Assembly (NCBI GenBank): GCA_026260175.1
Contig: JAKCWW010001138.1
Coordinates: forward strand, 1 to 64,000
Direction: 5' to 3'
DNA from: Reticulitermes lucifugus
Taxonomy: Eukaryota > Arthropoda > Insecta > Blattodea > Rhinotermitidae
Length of the DNA: 64,000 bases
The position numbers and the translations under genes are program-made. The stretch's first letter is position 1. Every line of letters starts with the position of its first letter. The notes beneath the pieces were generated by a model. The model ran no database searches. It was not told where the DNA came from and was given only the letters and a program-made list of their open reading frames with translations. Of this stretch, positions 46,888-58,074 are shown piece by piece.

Positions 46888-47192
46888 CCAACCCTGGCGA
46901 CGGGACAACGTAGTCGGTATAGCAATTCGCTACAGGTTGGACGGTTCGGAATTCGAACCCCGGTAGGGACGAGGTTTTCCACACCCGTCCAAAACGGCCC
47001 GGAGGTCTACCCAGCTTCTTGTACAATGGGTACCACGCCTTAGCTGGGGGTAAAGCGGCTGAAGCGTGGCGTTAACCACCCTCCGCCATCTAGCGCCGAG
47101 GTTAAAGAAAGAGTAAGGGCTATACCTCTACTCCCCGTCTGGGCCTTCATGGCATGTTAGAGGGTGAAATTTACCTTTTACACTCCAACCCT
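46888..47192 (+). mobile_element. tRNA-like SINE (family B)
   Basis: Head CGTAGTCGGTATAGCAATTC, B-box region CGGAATTCGAACCCCGGTAG, GTACAATGGGTACCACGCC, GGGGTAAAGCGGCTGAAGCG, GAAAGAGTAAGGGCTATACC, end TTTACCTTTTAC. CCAACCCT flanks both ends (46888-46895 and 47185-47192). Confidence 0.93.
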
Positions 47193-47194
47193 AC

Positions 47195-47940
47195 GAGGAA
47201 CAAAAAATGCTATACTGTGCAAGAATTTGTCTTTATGGTCCTAACACACTGAAATAAAATAACGAATACACTGATAATTTTTGTTTCATGGAATTCGAAA
47301 CGTTAGAATTACACGCAACAGTAAATGTTAAATCATTCAGAATATAGCGCTCCAGTGGGAAGGGGGGGGGGGCGGACCTACTAAAATTTAACTAAGTTAA
47401 AGAATAATGAGACTGAGAATAAATGTCCTCATTTAAGTTATTCCCAAAGCTCGCTGAGTACATTCAATGAACCAAATTCCGAGGATATTCAATCCAACCC
47501 ACACTACATGTCACACATTGCCAACACGAATTTTAATATTTTTGTATGAAGTCATCCAATCACTTTAGACTTTAACCATAATTATCTATGTATTTCACAT
47601 CTTCACTTTACCGTTCATAACTTAACCACTTCAAGGCTATTAAATGAAGGGTTTGTGTAGCAGTTTTATGCAAACCTTTATCGCTTCACCTCCTTCGCAT
47701 CTCCCTCAATACCTTGTTTTCAAACACTCTCCTTAGTACCTTCTGTATATTTACGTTATTATACACTTTAAGGCGCGAACTTCATCTTAATAATGTTTAA
47801 AACTTCAGGTTCTAACCCACAATAAACATTCTGCCTCTTCATTACAAAGTCCTATAGCTGAAAACTGCTCAGGGAAAAATGGCCCTTCGTCCTGAGAAAC
47901 ATACGATAGGCTTGCACACAAATATACTGCATTATCATCA
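47195..47940. other. Stretch with no recognisable gene
   Basis: G run at 47362-47372. Otherwise nothing recognised. Confidence 0.4.
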
Positions 47941-47944
47941 CGTA

Positions 47945-48135
47945 GTCTCTCTTACAAGTCCATAGCCTCTTCCAAAGCGAGTTCCCTAGGTAGTGGGATG
48001 TGGTGCATTCTCTTTCAATTTCCAGTATCTTCTCGTTTGCTTAAGGCCCTCCAACAGCTGCTTACGTCTCCTTCCTAGTCTTTCTGTCCCTTGTATCTTT
48101 GCTTCAATAACGTGTTTTAGAATGCAGTTCCCATG
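47945..48135 (-). mobile_element. Second LINE type, 3'-end fragment
   Basis: Minus strand reads LKHVIEAKIQGTERLGRRRK, then QLLEGLKQTRRYWKLKENA, a stop, GTRFGRGYGLVRETT. I associate this VIEGKI..RRGRRRKQLLDDLK pattern with the C-terminal end of a different arthropod LINE protein. It is 5' truncated. Confidence 0.75.
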
Positions 48136-48139
48136 CAAG

Positions 48140-48570
48140 ATATTATCAATACAGTAATGAGAAAATTACGCGTTTTGATACTAAATCAGGCAATACATAC
48201 AGAAACCACTACGCATCGAAAGTTTAAAAAAATTTGTCAATTGCAAGACCATCAAACGTAGAACGTTAGCATGACTGAACGATGTACTGCACAGAATGCA
48301 AAAGGAAGCTATCCTTCCCTCTTTTGTGGTACCACTTCTATTTCGCTGTCAGAATTTTCAGTATGGGGGCCGAGATTCGAAACTGTGACCGCTGAATACA
48401 AAGCATAAAACTTACACCAGTAAATTGGGGTTCTTTAAATCCACAGAGTGGAGCACAAAGGAATGCTGAAGGAAATGGAACAGGAACACGCCTTTACCTA
48501 CATATTGCTTTGACAAGTTCAAAGCCAAAGTCAGGCGAGTTCCTCTAACAGCATGGCAAAGCGCCGACTT
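48140..48570. other. Stretch with no recognisable gene
   Basis: No family recognised. Confidence 0.4.
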
Positions 48571-48989
48571 TGAATAGTAGGGTAATTCCGGGACAGACGC
48601 CACATTTTTTACAACGTTCGCTGTAACTCAATCCGAAAATCGTTAAAACGGCTGAAAATTCAGAGATGTCTTTAAGGCTTCTACTTTACTAAGTTATGTG
48701 CAAAATGTCTGCAAAAGTGAAAGTCTCTGAGAGGCAGGGCGAAGAAAAAAAAGTTGTCTCTGCGGCGTCTCTCCCGGACATAGCGGTAGAGACGCTGCTT
48801 TTTGGCAGGGATAGATGCCGCTATGTAGGGAGAGACGTCGCTCTTTGTAAATATCCTGTGAATTCGAAAGCAAGTTAAGTAAATGATAACTGCTGAGCTT
48901 TATTCAAATAAAAGAAGCAATGTCAATATTAAAATAGAAAATATATCAGAAGTACAAAATATTTCATCCCAGTGAACTCAGGAGTATAC

Positions 48990-50062
48990 GTATTAGTGAA
49001 AGAAATATTCTAAGTCCTCTTCTGCATCTTGCTGTTTCTTTTGTCGCAGTACCTTTTTACCATAGTCGACACATTTTTCTTTGTATGGAGAATAGATCTC
49101 GTGCAGCCAGTTTCTGCAACTCAGGCTTTCAATCCAGTCATCTTCCTTAGTTGTTTGCAGGTAGTTTTCCCAGCACTCACTGCATTTTGTGTCAGAAACT
49201 TCAGGTGTCTCTTGAGTATGAATATCTTTTCTTAATGAGTTCCTTTGCTGCATTTTTGACCTTGTAGACCTCAAGTACTAGGACTGTTTACACTTTCGAT
49301 TTTCCTCTGCTCTTTGACTTTATTTCTTTCTTGATTCTTTCGATTTTCCTCATTATTAGACTATTAGAGTCTTCAGTGGGAACAATTGTTAAAATTGAAT
49401 ATTTACCCTGTAATTTCGGTCCTTGACTGATCTTCAAAGTCTGGAAGGAGTAACTCCTACAGGAGAAGTGCCAGAAGGCAGTGTATTATTCAGAGGAATT
49501 AATAAAGCTCCTGCTGAGGTATGTAACACATTTTAAGATTTGGTTCCTGAAGTAGAGGGTGCACAAATCTGGAGGTGTTGTTTCTATAAAAGTTACAGTT
49601 TCGCTGGTATCAGAAACGGAAAATAAATTTTCAGGAACTCTGTTGCAGTTCAAAGGATAAGTAACCAGTGAATCAAAAGCACTTAGATCAACACCCATGG
49701 AAGCAGCTTTATACCAAGCAAACCCGATGAGGTACGCCATGTTATATCGAGTTATTTTCCTTTGTGAATTCTGCTTCATCCAAGTCGCGGCTTCGTTTTG
49801 AAATAACTTTTCAAAGTCCCAAAAAAGCACTTATCAAAAGGCTGTAAAGCATGAGTGACTCGGTAGACAAATGATAGTGACGTTATTTTCAACAACAGCC
49901 TGAAACAGTCAAGAGGAGCTGCAGTGAAGTCTGTGGCCATCTAAAAGTAGCATGACCTTCCTTGGATGTTTGTGTTTGAACAAATGCTGTGTGAAATACC
50001 TGATGGATAAGTCGGTGTCGATGTACCACCATTTCAGGTTCAGGTACACATCTGACCCTGGG
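48990..50062 (-). pseudogene. pogo-like (DDE_1) transposase, C-terminal half, broken
   Basis: This is the only recognisable protein remnant in the window besides LINE ends. Transposases of this family cut and paste their own element by a DDE-type reaction in the nucleus. Reading the minus strand from 50062: YLNLKWWYIDTDLSIRYFTQ, then VMLLLDGHRLHCSSS with the second catalytic Asp near 49936, then ICLPSHS leading to the third acid, in the place where family members read HALQPLD. A frame change follows, then EAATWMKQNSQRKITRYNMA and VPENLFSVSDTSETVTFIE (about 49830-49540), typical of the region after the catalytic core. After further breaks, 49274-48993 encodes a cysteine-rich tail: CSEC, DDWIESLSC, NWLHEIY, CVDYGKK. 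In related proteins this is a PHD-like zinc knuckle, and here three expected Cys have become Ser, Tyr and Tyr. The DNA-binding N-terminus and the first catalytic Asp are absent. A dead copy. Confidence 0.88.
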
Positions 50063-50307
50063 GGTGAGATGATAGAGCAACAGAACAGATACTTTTTAGT
50101 ACTCTATAATGAATACGCACGTCGTTTCCAAACTGATTTGGAATTAAGTGCGGCATCTATTTTTAAATTTTTGCGGTGTCTCTCCCAATTTTCAGGGAGA
50201 GAAGCCGCACCCTCCAAGTGCCGAACGTAATGAAGAACATGGCGGCTACACGATGTGAAGGCGAGGTCAACAACGTCGCAAACCTCCAATTATTGTGACT
50301 GGATTAT

Positions 50308-50338
50308 TTTTATTTATTATTTATTTATTTATTATTGG
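50308..50338. repeat. (TTTA)n microsatellite inside the pogo-like element
   Basis: TTTATTTATTATTTATTTAT pattern, between the transposase remnant and the right subterminal repeat. Confidence 0.85.
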
Positions 50339-50579
50339 AATTAAGACACATTTCGTAAACACTAGAAGAATATTCGAGCATTAAATTAATAAACTCACCG
50401 CATAAAATCAGTCATAAGTCTTGCAAAACAGCGCCGATTTTCACCACGTTCGCTCCCAACACCTCTCTAGACTCACTGAATAAGCACGTGCGGTGTGATC
50501 TGCAGAGGATTGCCAGAACCGACCAAACTAAAAAATGCGGCTTCTCTCCCGCAGTGGCAACTCTCCCGAAACTGCTACA

Positions 50580-51320
50580 ATGCATTTCTGTGCGTAGGTG
50601 TATATTATCCTCTGAATGGGTCTGTGCATAGGCATATACGTATATACTTAAGAGCGTATTACATAATATTCTTTGGCTTCCTTCATTTGATCTTAGTCAT
50701 GTAGCATTTTGGTGAACATATAAATTACACAGAAAGTGCTGATTAACACATTTTAAATACACAAAAAATTTTAAATATTTCAAGACAATATTTCATAGTG
50801 CTAATATACTTGATACTCATTTTGAAAAGATAAAAAGCTCAGCAAATACTTAGTATCATAAAAACACTGTATATTCACGTCTCGTTTAGCAAGCCGATAT
50901 AGACAGAAAATCATAATATTATACATATACCGCGCAATAGACATATAATTAATATCTAATCCCAACTAATTGCATATGTGGTAAAAAATATAAATTATTT
51001 CATTTTAGTATCAGTCAGGACAGAGTGATTTATCATAGAGTGAATATATTTTTATCAACACACGGATTAAAATGCATTCAGGATTCAATATGTTTATACA
51101 TATACAGTGGTTTGGATGCAAAGGTCGCAAGCATAGAAATAATTCAGTTTATAGATACACATATAGAATAGAGCTGCACAACATTTAACCTAATTTTAGC
51201 TATTATATGTATAACATAAAACTTCTTTAAATTAATCGATATACTAATATTTCGTTATAATTTTCAGCACCTATTTATGTTGTATATTTGAGGATGATAT
51301 ATGTCTGCAACATAGAATTT
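50580..51320. other. Stretch with no recognisable gene
   Basis: Very AT-rich, no family recognised. Confidence 0.4.
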
Positions 51321-51324
51321 CCTT

Positions 51325-51397
51325 TGTGATTGAATTCTCCCCGAAGGTGGCTAAATAAAACCGAAACATATATATTATTAAACGATAAAATGTACCA
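51325..51397 (+). repeat. GAAAC-hairpin repeat unit, left member of a convergent pair
   Basis: CCCCGAAGGTGGCT, then ACCGAAACATATATATTATT. It is placed tail to tail with the unit on the minus strand at 51398-51500. Confidence 0.6.
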
Positions 51398-51500
51398 AGT
51401 GTATGTTTTATTAGGTCGTCAGTCACATTCAACAAGCTGTATTATACACGTATGTACTTGGAAACTAGTTTCGGTTCAGTAAAGAACCATCTTCAGGCCA
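51398..51500 (-). repeat. GAAAC-hairpin repeat unit, right member of a convergent pair
   Basis: Minus strand: CCTGAAGAT, stem GGTTC (51484-51488 complement)/GAACC (51473-51477 complement), GAAACTAGTTTCC. The tail continues GACTGACGACCTAATAAAAC. This is one of the cleanest five-pair stems. Confidence 0.78.
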
Positions 51501-51504
51501 CTGA

Positions 51505-54095
51505 CAAAAACTATAAAAATGGAAAATCTGTATGTTATATGAAGGAGATCCCCCCTTACATCGTAGATACATTATAGATATATACACAAACAATAGGTAT
51601 AGTGTACATATATGGCCTAAGCAAAGTGTTAAAAATTGAAGTCAATGTTTAACATGCTAATGTACATTTATCCAAAAGTACTTATGCAGTTTTGCCAAAA
51701 ATCAATTAGTTGTGGAGATGTGTGGTTGCAAAATTTGGTCAATTTGACCAGATTCACTGTATGTAAGCAGGGGACACTGCAGAAGTCTTGAATACGTGAA
51801 ACTGGACAGCTTTTGAAACATATATCTCTGCAACAAAGTAATTTTTGGCAGAACTGCAAAGGAGATTTTCATTACACAAATTATCCAAAGTAGCTCCCTA
51901 TAAATTATTGCTCATGTTTGAAACATTCCGTATAGTGACAGATCACTGATTAGAATAAATCGTACTTCATATTTGGGCGTTTCGGGTATCGAAACATTTC
52001 TCCGAGTTTGACTATCCTGAGATGTTAGGGGTTCTTCTCATTTTTTCCAGGACAAATCTGTGGTAACAAAATGGATGACAATAATTCCTCAAAAGCTAAC
52101 AGTCGCTCAGCCTGTCATGCTATCTCTGAATTTTATTCACCTCTGTGCTTCATAACCATGCTCACAAAAGCACGCCTTCAGTTTATACCCTTATATCTCT
52201 TCAACGGTCGCCAGATTCATTCAAGTATAAGAAGCTTTCTACATTGATTAAGCGACATGTTACCTAGTGGGTTTAATAAATTAACTCTGAAATTACTTCC
52301 TGGAATTGTGTGTTAAACAGAGAGAGAGAGAGAGAGAGGAAAGAAAAATTACCCACCAATTGCCAATATTTTTCACTTGATCCGGAAAGGAAATTTATTT
52401 TCGCCCAAGTTAAAAAAAAACGTATCTTTAGGATCATTAATTCTTAGCCATGAAATCAGGAACCCTTCCTTCTCTCAGAATAAGCAAACCTTTCAGATTT
52501 CACTTTAGACTAGCTTTCAACCATGCTAATTATCTTTCGACCGAGCTTCTAAACTGTCCAATTACATCGCTTCAAGCCACTGGGCTTTACCGTATCTAAG
52601 GGTCATTATTAAAGCACTGTAAATGAAGAGTTCCTTTGAAACATATCTATTCAACAAAGTTCAGTTTCTCTTGTTACTTCTGTTTCGATAACATTAATTT
52701 TCCAGTACTTTAACATCCTTAATGGCATGTACTTGACAGGTGCTCTTATAAGGACAGTTCACTAATATTGTATGGCAGTGTTTTGGATATTTTGACATGA
52801 ATAGAGGAGGGATGGTGTAATGTTAAGAGGGGTTGTATGTCATGTAGTATGGTAAGGGTTTAACACCTTTCACAAAGCTGTCAGACCGACGTCAAAATAA
52901 ATATGCCAGTTTGAAAACATACATGCCTCATTTGGATTTTATCTACAGTTTCTGACTGACACTTAGGGCTTATTAAAGGCCAGAGAGTGTTTTCGTCACA
53001 GGTGGCAAAGGTAAAACGTAATACCGTCCTCTACAAAAATGACACCGCCCATGCACCTATGTACAAGCCATAAAATAGTACATGGAACGTTTAAGTAAAG
53101 TTTCACGCAATTTTAAACCTAGAACTGAAAGAAAGGTTATTAGTTTTACGCTTCGGCCGTCTTACTTCCAGTTTTAATTGAAACGTGAAATATTGCATGT
53201 AATAAATGACTATTCCAAATTAAGGCATAAAACTTTTAGAGCTAAAATTTTCGATTTTTCATTTCCCCTACATGCAAGTTATACAATCCAGAAATGTATA
53301 CAAATTCTAAACTTGTTGTTGTAATATAAAATACCCACGGACTGATATATGTGAATCGGGGGGCGGAGGGAGCAGGAGCAAATAGAAAAGATGTAAAATT
53401 AGAGTACATCGGTCTCAGAATGTTCACAATTCACTGTGTGTGATAATCAGAGAGGATCAAAGGATTTGACTTCTGTTATTGACTTCTGTAGATTAAAGCA
53501 AAGAGTTTTTATACAAAACTGTGCTGGAATTTTAATGAGTTACGCTTTTCAATTATCTATACTGCCATTCATAATTTTTACGTTAGAAATGTACGGTTCA
53601 CTAGTCCTAGAGTATTCTTTTATTTATAAACTGCGTTCAAATAATTCAAATTCCATTCACTCATATATTCATACCGCCAGTACAGATGGTTTACTACCCT
53701 CCATGTTTGCACTAAATTAACCATGGGTTAAATTGCAGGCACATTCATATGGAAGATAATAGAGCAATGAGACTTAAATATGAAATCTACAAATACAAAA
53801 TGCCGCAAAAAATTATGTGCATTATAATTCTATACTCTTCCATTATATTTTGTACGAATCTCTTACAATGGCTCGAATTTTGTTCACACGGCTCTCGACA
53901 AACATTCCTTTATAAAAGTAGTTGTAAAATAATTTTCTAACCTTTTGATAACTACAAGCTGAGAATATACAAAATTAGGAGAAAAATGCAGTACAAAACT
54001 GAAGAAGACGTGCCTGATAAGAAGCTTCATAATAATTATACTATCGGTACATTTTAAAAGGAAAGGAAAAATGTAAATCTTTGCAAAGATTTAGT
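51505..54095. other. Stretch with no recognisable gene
   Basis: An AG run lies at 52318-52338. Several short frames are present, with no recognised family. Confidence 0.4.
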
Positions 54096-54099
54096 GAGA

Positions 54100-54290
54100 A
54101 ATTGTAAAGGAAAGAGGCTACTTGCAAAAGCGACCTTCGATGGGAGAATCGTTTTAAAATAGATCTCCAAGAACCAGACTGAGGAGAAGTAAACTATTCA
54201 TCTGGCTCAGAATAGGGAAAGTGGCCAGCTCTTGTGAATACGGTAACGAATCGTCGGATTCCATGAAATACGGTGAATTGCGTTGGTAGC
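54100..54290 (+). mobile_element. LINE 3'-end fragment
   Basis: Reads RWENRFKIDLQEPD, a stop, GEVNYSSGSE, a stop, GKWPALVNTVTNRRIP. This is the RWEDNIKMDLQE..QWPALVNTVMNLRVP block of the LINE family. Confidence 0.82.
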
Positions 54291-54860
54291 TGAGCAAATG
54301 TCAGCTTCTCATAAGCGACACTACTGCATGCAATTAGGTATCCAGCCATTTATTCAGTCAGTCAGTCATCAGTCACATAGTGGTCCGACCTTCTGGCTTA
54401 TAACATCACATCGTCTTGGATAGTTGAGTATACGTAGAAATACGGACGAAATCAATCCTCCTTTCTTCAGGGCTGAAATGTCCACCAAGTTACTATACGG
54501 TATTATAACGAGAATAACATCAAAGTATGGATTCTAACACGGTGGAAAACTCAAAACTTAGACTTAGAACACTTTGTCGATAATAACGTTTGATGAAAGC
54601 AAAACTTATGCAAACTTCTTCAGCCAATAAAACGACGGAGACTGTGTGCGGAGGAAACAACTGAATCGTTGAGTGTGATTTGCATACATGACCCAATGAC
54701 AGATATGACCCCGTATTTAATAATAGAAGTTCCGACGTCATATCTGTTGGGTAATAATTTATTCACGCCTTCCCTAAAGCAAACTGGGTGATGCAGTGTT
54801 TAATGACTGTGCAAGTTACATGTTCCAACTAATTGTACTACACTTATCACAGCTGGACGA

Positions 54861-55165
54861 GCCGGGATGTTTCGCTCGGTATAGTGAGGCAGAGTCCAAT
54901 GTTTACGACAGAGAAGTAGGGGTTCCATTCCCGACAGGCGCAAGAAATTCTTCTCGTCTCCACCCCGTCTACACCGTCCTTCAGGCTCGACCAGGCTCCC
55001 TCTCAACGGGTACCTGAAGCCCTTTCCTCGGCAGGAAATCGGCCGGGCAGTGAAGCTAATTATTATCTTTCGTTTCTTTCTGAGGTTAAATGTGTGTGGG
55101 CGTGGAAGCTTACGTCAATTCCTCACACGTGTCTACCACGTGATGCTTAATTACATAAAGGAAAA
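54861..55165 (+). mobile_element. tRNA-like SINE (family B/F), diverged
   Basis: Head GCCGGGATGTTTCGCTCGGT, B-box-like GGGGTTCCATTCCCGACAGG, body CTCTCAACGGGTACCTGAAG, GAAATCGGCCGGGCAGTGAA, end TGTGTGGGCGTGGAAGCTTA, CACGTGATGCTTAATTACAT. The end resembles that of 41550-41765. Confidence 0.78.
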
Positions 55166-55379
55166 AATGTATCTTTTATATAGTAGTTTGATGTCAATGC
55201 CTACCCGTCACAAGGTGAAAGTAAATATTCACTGCAGAGATGAAAATTATTTTACGTAATTATTATATTTCAAAAGTTCCGTGATTTTTACTCTTGGTCA
55301 ACCCCTGCACTGGTTGGTAATAATAAAAAATTTACATGTAAAGCAACTGCACGGAATATGTATAATATTAAGTATTACT

Positions 55380-55560
55380 AGGGTATTGAACTCATGGAGG
55401 GTTAGTTTGGTTGTGCATGTAGCAAACATGGGGAAATGAAAAACTCTTAAGTAAATGTAATTAGCAAAACACTTCGGAAATATGGATATGGTTGAAAGAT
55501 AGTATTAAAAGAACAGTGCGTGAGTTGTGAACACTGTAACCTCTGAAATAGACCTCTGTC
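55380..55560 (+). mobile_element. Possible LINE 3'-end fragment, strongly diverged
   Basis: ITRVLNSWRVSLVVHVANMG resembles IVRVIKSRRMRWAGHVARMG of the LINE protein. Downstream words are weak. Confidence 0.45.
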
Positions 55561-55683
55561 CCAAGTAGCCATTTACAGTTATGTACTTTCAATGTGATTT
55601 ATATTACGTCACTGTCAGTATTTCACACTACATGACATCCTAAGTAACAAGGTTAATATATAAAAAATTACAAATAAATCTTC

Positions 55684-55905
55684 GCTCTTCTGGGTTGTCG
55701 CACAGCGCAGGTTTGTATGATACAGACGTTTCGGTACGACGTATCAGTCCCATTTCCAACATGGTTTCTTAGACACCCTTTAGATGCCTTGCCTTTGTAG
55801 ATGGGACTGATACGTTGTGCCGAAACATCGGTGTTAAACCAACCCACGTTGCATAACAACAGAGAAGAGCGAAGATCTCAACTACACGGCGGCAAAAGGC
55901 TAAGA
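55684..55905 (+). mobile_element. Foldback copy of the GAAAC-hairpin family (family A)
   Basis: Arms CTTCGCTCTTCTGGGTTGTC and complement (ending about 55883) face each other. Cores: AATGGGACTGATAC..TACCGAAACGTCT (minus) and GATGGGACTGATACG..GCCGAAACATCGG (plus). The right-only tail CTACACGGCGGCAAAAGGCT matches the tails at 2540-2572 and 37200-37231. Confidence 0.8.
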
Positions 55906-55909
55906 TTTC

Positions 55910-56610
55910 TTAATGATAAAGAATGTGGAAGAAAGCCTGCTTGGCGTAACTGAAGTATTATCGTTTCATTGAATGATTAAGAAAGAAAAGTCTCAGTCAA
56001 GACAGCTGGGGCCTAGTAACTTTCACAAAGCCACATCCGGAATATAGATCAGAGGCATTACAGGTTCAGCTGTGTATCTGCGCTGACCTACATTAACAGC
56101 CACAGTATTGTGGCTTGAAGTCATATTTACAAGGATGAAAACTGGCTCATTATCCAGGTATAATACCCTAAATCCATCCGTATAATTTCAGTATCATACT
56201 GATATCCGGGGAACGTGAAGTACCTATATACATGTATAATAAAACAGACAACATTGCTGGAGGAAATATATGTTGCCGTTTTGAAAGCTGATTAACTTAC
56301 ACCCGACGTATGTGGCCTGAACAAATCACGCATAAATTTCACGTTATGGTGAATGGAACTTACAGTCTTCATTATTTTCATACCCCTTTACATTTGACTG
56401 ATTATTTAACTATAGCCAAGCCTTAAAACGAAAACCCTTAGAATCGAAAAGGTTATTTCGAAAATGTTAATGTGTTCGCGTTTTAGCCATTTCGGCCTGT
56501 TTCTTTTCCAACTGATTCAGTTAAACACCTCCTTCACATATAGCAGATATCCACTCTCCAAATCTGAGTCCACAGAGAAGTCAGACGAGTGCCCACAGTC
56601 AAAAGGTACT
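55910..56610. other. Stretch with no recognisable gene
   Basis: No family recognised. Confidence 0.4.
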
Positions 56611-56617
56611 CTGTTGG

Positions 56618-56937
56618 TTCGTGTGTGAGTTGCTGCAGTCGGTGTCGCTACGTGGCCTATGTAGCCACGCTTCGTGTGTGAGTTGCTGCAGTCGGTCTCG
56701 CTACGTGGCCTCTGTAGCCACTCTTCGTGTGTGAGTTGCTGCAGTCGGTCTCGCTACGTGGCCTCTGTAGCCACGATTCGTGTGTGAGTTGCTGCAGTCG
56801 GTGTCGCTACATGGCCTCTGTAGCCACGCTTCGTGTGTGAGTTGCTGCAGTCGGTGTCGCTACGTGGCCTCTGCAGCCACGCTTCGTGTGTGAGTTGCTG
56901 CAGTCGGTGTCGCTACGTGGCCTCTGCAGCCACGCTT
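56618..56937 (+). repeat. 53 bp tandem repeat, six copies
   Basis: Units start at 56618, 56671, 56724, 56777, 56830 and 56883 with TTCGTGTGTGAGTTGCTGCA. They differ at only a few sites (GTGTCG/GTCTCG, CTATG/CTCTG, TGTAGCC/TGCAGCC, CACGC/CACTC). Each unit contains GTGGCCTCTGTAGCCAC, which can form a hairpin. Low divergence implies recent expansion or homogenisation. Confidence 0.97.
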
Positions 56938-56939
56938 CA

Positions 56940-57800
56940 TTGTCTCACAACAGGAAGTTTCTAACAGCCAATAATGCTTAACCTACTCAGCCGTTGTGCA
57001 TTAATCTCATTCGTATTCTCTTTCATTTTACAATTTTTTCGCAGCCAACTCTGTTGTGTTTTCCTATTCAATAGTTCTCAAAGACATCAAGAAAATATTT
57101 AGAACTTCCAGAAAGAATAAATCGTAACAATAGTTGCTTGGTTTGTATGCCACAAAAAGAAAAATTCCAGTAATTCCTAGAAATCTATCATCCGTATTTT
57201 GAAAGCTGAAGCAACTGTACTGCTTATTCGGATACAATAAACAAAACAAATGCAAGTAAAGTCACGAACCATTCAAAGTATTACAATAGAACTAATTTAT
57301 TTTAAGATAATTTAATTGATCTTCCTTAGTTTAGAAGGAAAGGTGACTTTACGGTAACTTCACAACAGCGTTTCTGTTTTTCACAATACAATTTGTATAG
57401 TAAGCAGTTTATCGTGAAATTTCGTACGGATGGCACAGTTATATAGGCCACGCATATCCATATGTTTTAACCTGTCCACTGTCTAGACGAGTCAGTCTAA
57501 GGCCACATGCGGGCAGTTCTCTGCGAGGTACATCTCTCCTATAATTTTCACGTCTATAGCCGGGAGGCAGAAACAGGATTGCAGCCTTATATTTAACGTC
57601 CGTTAATTCTGCATCGATTAATTCTTAGGCGTTCTCTTTAAAGTGAAAAAAGAACATCATATGCAGAGACCACATCCGTCCGCCTGTATGGGATGTAATG
57701 TCAGCCACCAAATCATTTGTAAGATTTTCATGATATTCGGTAGAAAAATTTCTTATATAGCGTTGTGTATTAAACTTGAGTTAGTGAAAACCAGCTTAAT
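56940..57800. other. Stretch with no recognisable gene
   Basis: 57716-57735 has GTAAGATTTTCATGATATTC, one phrase of the ~142 bp repeat family. Otherwise unassigned. Confidence 0.4.
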
Positions 57801-57802
57801 AA

Positions 57803-58069
57803 AAGGTAAAAAAGTATATTTCACTCAGATGGGGAGTAGAGGTATAGCTCTACTCTTTCTTTAACCCCGGCGTTAGATGGAGTTGGTGGTCAACCTCACG
57901 CCCCGGCCGCTTTACCCCCGTGAATAACCCGATACCCATTGTATAGGTGGCTGGGTGGAGCCAGGGACGGTTTGGACAGGTGCGGAAAATCCCGCCCCCA
58001 CCAGGATTCGATCCCCGGACCGTTCAGCCAGTAGGGAGTCCCTATACCGACTACGCTATCCCGGCCCCC
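57803..58069 (-). mobile_element. tRNA-like SINE (family B)
   Basis: Minus strand: head GGCCGGGATAGCGTAGTCGG then TATAGGGACTCC, B box GGGGATCGAATCCTGG, AAACCGTCCCTGGC, TATACAATGGGTATCGGGT, GGGGTAAAGCGGCCGGGGCG, AAGAGTAGAGCTATACCTC. The A-rich left edge resembles the TTTACC tail. No target duplication was found. Confidence 0.93.
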
Positions 58070-58074
58070 GATTT

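Larger units (their letters stand above)
48577..50578 (-). mobile_element. pogo/CENP-B-type DNA transposon, internally deleted
   Basis: The ends are imperfect inverted repeats: GTAGGGTAATTCCGGGACAG (left) against GTAGCAGTTTCGGGAGAG (complement of right), each followed by GCC and a CATTTTTTA. The flanking dinucleotides are TA (48575-48576) and AA (50579-50580). The left subterminal region has GCGGCGTCTCTCCC and its complement (48763, 48829). The right region has three related copies (50173, 50195, 50537). The C-terminal half of a DDE_1 transposase lies inside on the minus strand. Its length of 2.0 kb is near that of pogo-like elements even though the 5' half of the gene is gone. Confidence 0.75.

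Noticed and set aside
49029-49235. Plus-strand open frame of 68 codons
   Set aside because: It is antisense to the transposase zinc-knuckle remnant, which is clearly the meaningful strand.
56618-56937. CRISPR-like regular array
   Set aside because: The whole 53 bp unit repeats with no unique spacers, and the context is eukaryotic. It is an ordinary minisatellite.
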